Of a stretch of DNA of 64,000 nt, positions 60,862-64,000 are shown in pieces. The position numbers and the translations under genes were made by a program. The stretch's first letter is position 1. Each line of letters starts with the position of its first letter. Under the pieces are notes generated by a model, which saw only the letters and a list, made by a program, of their open reading frames with translations, did no database searches and was not told the DNA's origin. This DNA comes from Candidatus Pseudoruminococcus merdavium (GTDB lineage Bacteria > Bacillota > Clostridia > Oscillospirales > Ruminococcaceae). The stretch is taken from the NCBI GenBank assembly GCA_904419745.1, contig CAJFSS010000009.1, positions 1 through 64,000 of the forward strand. Direction: 5' to 3'.

Positions 60862-63306
60862 TTATTCTGACACTTCAAATACAAATTTTTCATCCTTGTA
60901 ATCGCAGGTTACCTTCTGATTTGCCTTTACTCTGCCTTCCAGCATTTCCTCCGAGAGTTTATCTTCAATCTTGGACTGGATGGCCCTTTTGAGCGGACGC
61001 GCACCATAGGTTGGGTCAAATCCAATATCTGCAATTTTATCAATTGCCTGCTCTGTAAAGGTAAGGGAAATATCCAGAGAAGCCACTCTTTTTGCAAGGC
61101 CATTAAGAAGATTGCCCGCAATTTTATGGATATCCTCTTTATCCAGCTTGTTAAAGATGATGATGTCGTCGACACGGTTGAGGAATTCTGGACGGAATGT
61201 CCGTCTCAGTTCTCCCATCACAGCGTCTTTGATGTGTTCCATACTGGTCTCTGTGTCTTCACTGGAACTGAATCCCAGGGATTGAGTTTTTTCTGCAATC
61301 ATTCTGGCTCCAATGTTAGAAGTCATAATGATCACTGCGTTTTTGAAATCTACCCGTCTACCCTGACCATCCGTCAAGATGCCATCATCCAGAATTTGGA
61401 GCAACATATTAAATACATCTGGATGAGCCTTCTCGATCTCATCAAAGAGTACCACAGAGTAGGGTTTTCTCCTGATTTTTTCAGTCAGTTGGCCACCCTC
61501 CTCATAACCGACATATCCCGGAGGAGAACCGACCAGACGGGATACAGTGTGTTTTTCCATGTATTCGGACATATCCAGACGGATCATCGCGTTTTCATCG
61601 CCAAACAAGCTCTCAGCAAGCGCTTTGCATAGTTCTGTCTTACCGACGCCAGTAGGACCAAGGAAGATAAAAGAACCAATCGGACGTTTTGGATCTTTGA
61701 GCCCTACCCTGCTGCGGCGGATCGCACGGCATACAGCGGAAACTGCCTCATGTTGTCCAATGACACGCTGATGAATGATATCTTCCATTTTCAGCAGGCG
61801 TTCGCTTTCTTCCTGTGTCAATTGTTTCACAGGGACGCCCGTCCAACTGGAGACAATCTCTGCAATATCCTCCGGAGTGACCTCATCAGTCTTACCGGCA
61901 TTGTGACTTTCCCAACTCTTTTTTTGCTCCTCGAGTTTGTCCTTGAGAACCTTCTCCTCATCACGGACTTTAGCAGCGCGTTCAAAATCCTGAGCATTGA
62001 CTGCAGATTCCTTCTCCACTGCCAATTCCTTTAATTGATCTTCCAACTCTTTTAAGTCCGGCGGAGCTGTAAAGGTTTTCATCCTTACACGCGATGCCGC
62101 CTCATCGATCAGGTCAATCGCCTTATCCGGGAGATACCGATCGGTGATATAGCGGGAGGACATCGTTACTGCTGCATGAATACTTTCGTCTGTAATTTTG
62201 ACTTTGTGGTGTGCCTCGTACTTGTCACGCAATCCCTTGAGAATCAGAATAGCATCCTCTTCTGTCGGCTCATCCACAGTAACAGGTTGGAACCGGCGTT
62301 CCAAAGCGGCATCTTTCTCAATATGTTTGTGGTACTCATCCAATGTCGTTGCACCGACTACATGAATCAATCCACGCGCCAAGGAAGGTTTGAGAATATT
62401 TGCGGCATCTACAGCTCCTTCCGCCGCTCCGGCGCCGATAATGGTATGAATTTCATCAATAAAGAGAATGATGTTTTTATCCTTTTCCACTTCTTCAATG
62501 GCATTTTTGATTCTCTCCTCAAAATCGCCACGGTATTTGGTCCCCGCAACCATTCGAGTCAAATCCAAGGAGATAATCCGTTTGCCCTTGAGTGTTTCTG
62601 GGACTTCTCCAGAAACAATTTTTTCTGCCAGTCCCTCTGCAATAGCAGTTTTTCCAACACCCGGCTCGCCAATCAGGCAGGGGTTGTTTTTGGTACGACG
62701 GGACAAAATTTGAATTACCCTCTCAATTTCCTTATCTCGGCCGATGACAGGATCCAGCTCCCCATTTTTTGCCATCTGCGTCAGATCACGCCCAAACTGG
62801 TCGAGATTTTTTGTGGAGCTCTTTTTCCCGCTCTGGGATTGCCCTGCATACCCCTGTTCCGGTTCCTGGGAGCCCACAGCTTCCAAGCACTCTGTATAAA
62901 CATCCTGCGGGTTAACCCCTTCTTCTATCAGGAATTTGACAGCATAGCTTTCTCCTTCTTTGAGAATCGCCATTAATACATGCTCCGTACCGACATAATT
63001 ATGTCCAAGCCCGCGTGCTTCCATCACAGCCATTTCCAAAATCCGTTTACAGCGTGGGGTAAAATCATTCGGGGTTAACCGGCTGGGAATTCCCTTACCC
63101 ACCATCTGTACAAGCCTGTCTTCAATTGCCTCCGCGGTCACGCCTTTGGACTGGAGAACGGACGCTGCAACTCCATTCCCCTCTTTAAGCAAACCAATCA
63201 AAATATGTTCGCTGCCAATATAATTGTGTCCAAGGTTTGACGCTGTCTCAACGCCAAGGTTGAGTGCTTCATTTGCTCTTTCTGTAAATCCGCTAAATCG
63301 AAACAT
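60862..63306 (-). CDS. clpC: ATP-dependent Clp protease ATP-binding subunit ClpC
   Basis: The 814-residue HSP100 unfoldase has the ClpC N-domain ([40 protein letters not shown]), two AAA+ modules with Walker A GEPGVGKT (~residue 215) and GPTGVGKT (~residue 555), a middle coiled domain between ([20 protein letters not shown]), and the conserved C-terminal region. It works with ClpP and recognises arginine-phosphorylated proteins made by McsB. The ATG at 63306 is preferred, with AGGAGG upstream. It follows mcsB by 15 bp. Confidence 0.98.
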   Translation of the reverse strand: MFRFSGFTERANEALNLGVETASNLGHNYIGSEHILIGLLKEGNGVAASVLQSKGVTAEAIEDRLVQMVGKGIPSRLTPNDFTPRCKRILEMAVMEARGLGHNYVGTEHVLMAILKEGESYAVKFLIEEGVNPQDVYTECLEAVGSQEPEQGYAGQSQSGKKSSTKNLDQFGRDLTQMAKNGELDPVIGRDKEIERVIQILSRRTKNNPCLIGEPGVGKTAIAEGLAEKIVSGEVPETLKGKRIISLDLTRMVAGTKYRGDFEERIKNAIEEVEKDKNIILFIDEIHTIIGAGAAEGAVDAANILKPSLARGLIHVVGATTLDEYHKHIEKDAALERRFQPVTVDEPTEEDAILILKGLRDKYEAHHKVKITDESIHAAVTMSSRYITDRYLPDKAIDLIDEAASRVRMKTFTAPPDLKELEDQLKELAVEKESAVNAQDFERAAKVRDEEKVLKDKLEEQKKSWESHNAGKTDEVTPEDIAEIVSSWTGVPVKQLTQEESERLLKMEDIIHQRVIGQHEAVSAVCRAIRRSRVGLKDPKRPIGSFIFLGPTGVGKTELCKALAESLFGDENAMIRLDMSEYMEKHTVSRLVGSPPGYVGYEEGGQLTEKIRRKPYSVVLFDEIEKAHPDVFNMLLQILDDGILTDGQGRRVDFKNAVIIMTSNIGARMIAEKTQSLGFSSSEDTETSMEHIKDAVMGELRRTFRPEFLNRVDDIIIFNKLDKEDIHKIAGNLLNGLAKRVASLDISLTFTEQAIDKIADIGFDPTYGARPLKRAIQSKIEDKLSEEMLEGRVKANQKVTCDYKDEKFVFEVSE

Positions 63307-63321
63307 AATCAAAGTCCCTCC

Positions 63322-64000
63322 TTACTGGACAATTTTTGTGTGTGTTAATTTTTTTTGTATAATCTGTGCACGGGCATGATCACGGGCCTCCGCATCTTTG
63401 TATCCAGCACATTGAAGAGTCGCACTGGCAATTTCATTTGCCAGTATATTTAATTCATGGATGGTCACTTCTTGAATAATGTTGCAGGAAACCCCCAGGC
63501 GTGCAGTGGATAACAGCTGTGCCGCCTCTTCGCCAGAAATAAGGTATGCATAGGATAATGTCCCCAAAGCACGCTGTATTACATCAATAAAATGTGGATT
63601 TTGTTTTGTCTGTTCTCTCAGCGAGCGTTCCTGCGTAATGACAGAGGAAACAATTTCTTTGAGTTTGCTGATGGTTTCCCGCTCGGAAATCCCCAAGGTT
63701 ACCTGATTGGATATCTGATAGAGAGAGCCTTTTACCTTACTTCCCTCTCCATAAGTGCCACGGATAGTAAGCCCCATCTTGGACAGGGAATTCCCCAATC
63801 TAGAAAGCAAACCGCTCTGCTCTATCATCGGGAGATGGAGCATTACAGAAACCCGCAACCCAGTTCCCAGGTTTGTCGGACACTGGGTGAGAAATCCGAG
63901 ATGCTCGTCAAAGGCATAATTTAAACTCTCATCTATCAAATCGTCAATCTGGCTGGCAAGCTCATAGGCACGATCAAAATCCATCCCATTTTTCAGCACC
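63322..64000 (-). CDS. mcsB: protein arginine kinase McsB, 5' end beyond the window
   Basis: The 225 visible residues are the C-terminal two thirds of McsB: LNYAFDEHLGFLTQCPTNLG, GTGLRVSVMLHLPMIEQSG, TIRGTYGEGSKVKGSLYQIS, NQVTLGISERETISKLKEIV. It phosphorylates arginines on damaged proteins, tagging them for ClpCP. The reading frame is open to the last base, so the start lies outside. In this class ctsR and mcsA usually precede it; they are not visible here. Confidence 0.93.
   Translation of the reverse strand, partial: VLKNGMDFDRAYELASQIDDLIDESLNYAFDEHLGFLTQCPTNLGTGLRVSVMLHLPMIEQSGLLSRLGNSLSKMGLTIRGTYGEGSKVKGSLYQISNQVTLGISERETISKLKEIVSSVITQERSLREQTKQNPHFIDVIQRALGTLSYAYLISGEEAAQLLSTARLGVSCNIIQEVTIHELNILANEIASATLQCAGYKDAEARDHARAQIIQKKLTHTKIVQ

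Overview
The window is a 64 kb chromosomal segment of a low-GC, Gram-positive, endospore-forming anaerobe. Gene content points to the class Clostridia, most likely an Oscillospiraceae/Ruminococcaceae-type gut bacterium. The supporting signs are a gerABC germinant-receptor operon, T-box and lysine-riboswitch leaders, AGGAGG-type ribosome sites, an McsB/ClpC pair, Asp23, and the block nusB-xseAB-ispA-dxs-tlyA-nadK-argR-recN, which is typical of Clostridia. The genus is inference only. I saw no rRNA or tRNA gene, CRISPR array or intact insertion sequence.

Region 1 (1-11.5 kb) is accessory. It holds a minus-strand operon of small ligand-binding or detoxification proteins (two GyrI-like, one VOC, one TfoX-N) led by a WYL regulator and a decayed GNAT/YoaP gene, with a 13-bp palindromic operator in front. 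It also holds a DUF998 membrane protein, a methyltransferase with an SRPBCC protein, a nucleotidyltransferase, a MATE pump divergent from an Lrp-type regulator, a DtxR/MntR repressor, and two clear gene remnants (AraC type, ABC transporter).

Region 2 (11.5-34 kb) is core. It contains queA; a lysine-riboswitch operon asd-dapA-dapB plus a free-standing aspartokinase-type ACT protein; tyrS behind a tyrosine T-box; the isoprenoid, DNA-repair and arginine-regulator block; radC; an rluA-type pseudouridine synthase; and the polyphosphate pair ppk/ppx.

Region 3 (34-49 kb) contains a CBM9-like protein, gerA-gerB-gerC, a divergent DUF421/DUF4363 pair, nrdR (whose terminator lies inside the convergent DUF4363 gene), secD/secF, purB, an aspartate aminotransferase and asnS.

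Region 4 (48.5-64 kb) contains an exported Ser/Thr-linker protein with His/Cys motifs, a glycyl-radical-enzyme activase without its partner enzyme, and a TIM-barrel isomerase. Next comes an acyl-CoA synthetase preceded by a T-box leader whose specifier reads as a leucine codon (CUC), followed by a membrane zinc-ribbon/PASTA pseudokinase. An epimerase and a divergent TetR regulator follow, then a thioesterase, ridA, gdhA, clpC and the 3' part of mcsB, which runs off the end.

The most unusual items are the leucine-type T-box on an acyl-CoA synthetase with the pseudokinase downstream, the stand-alone ACT gene under lysine-riboswitch control, and the nrdR terminator embedded antisense in another gene.
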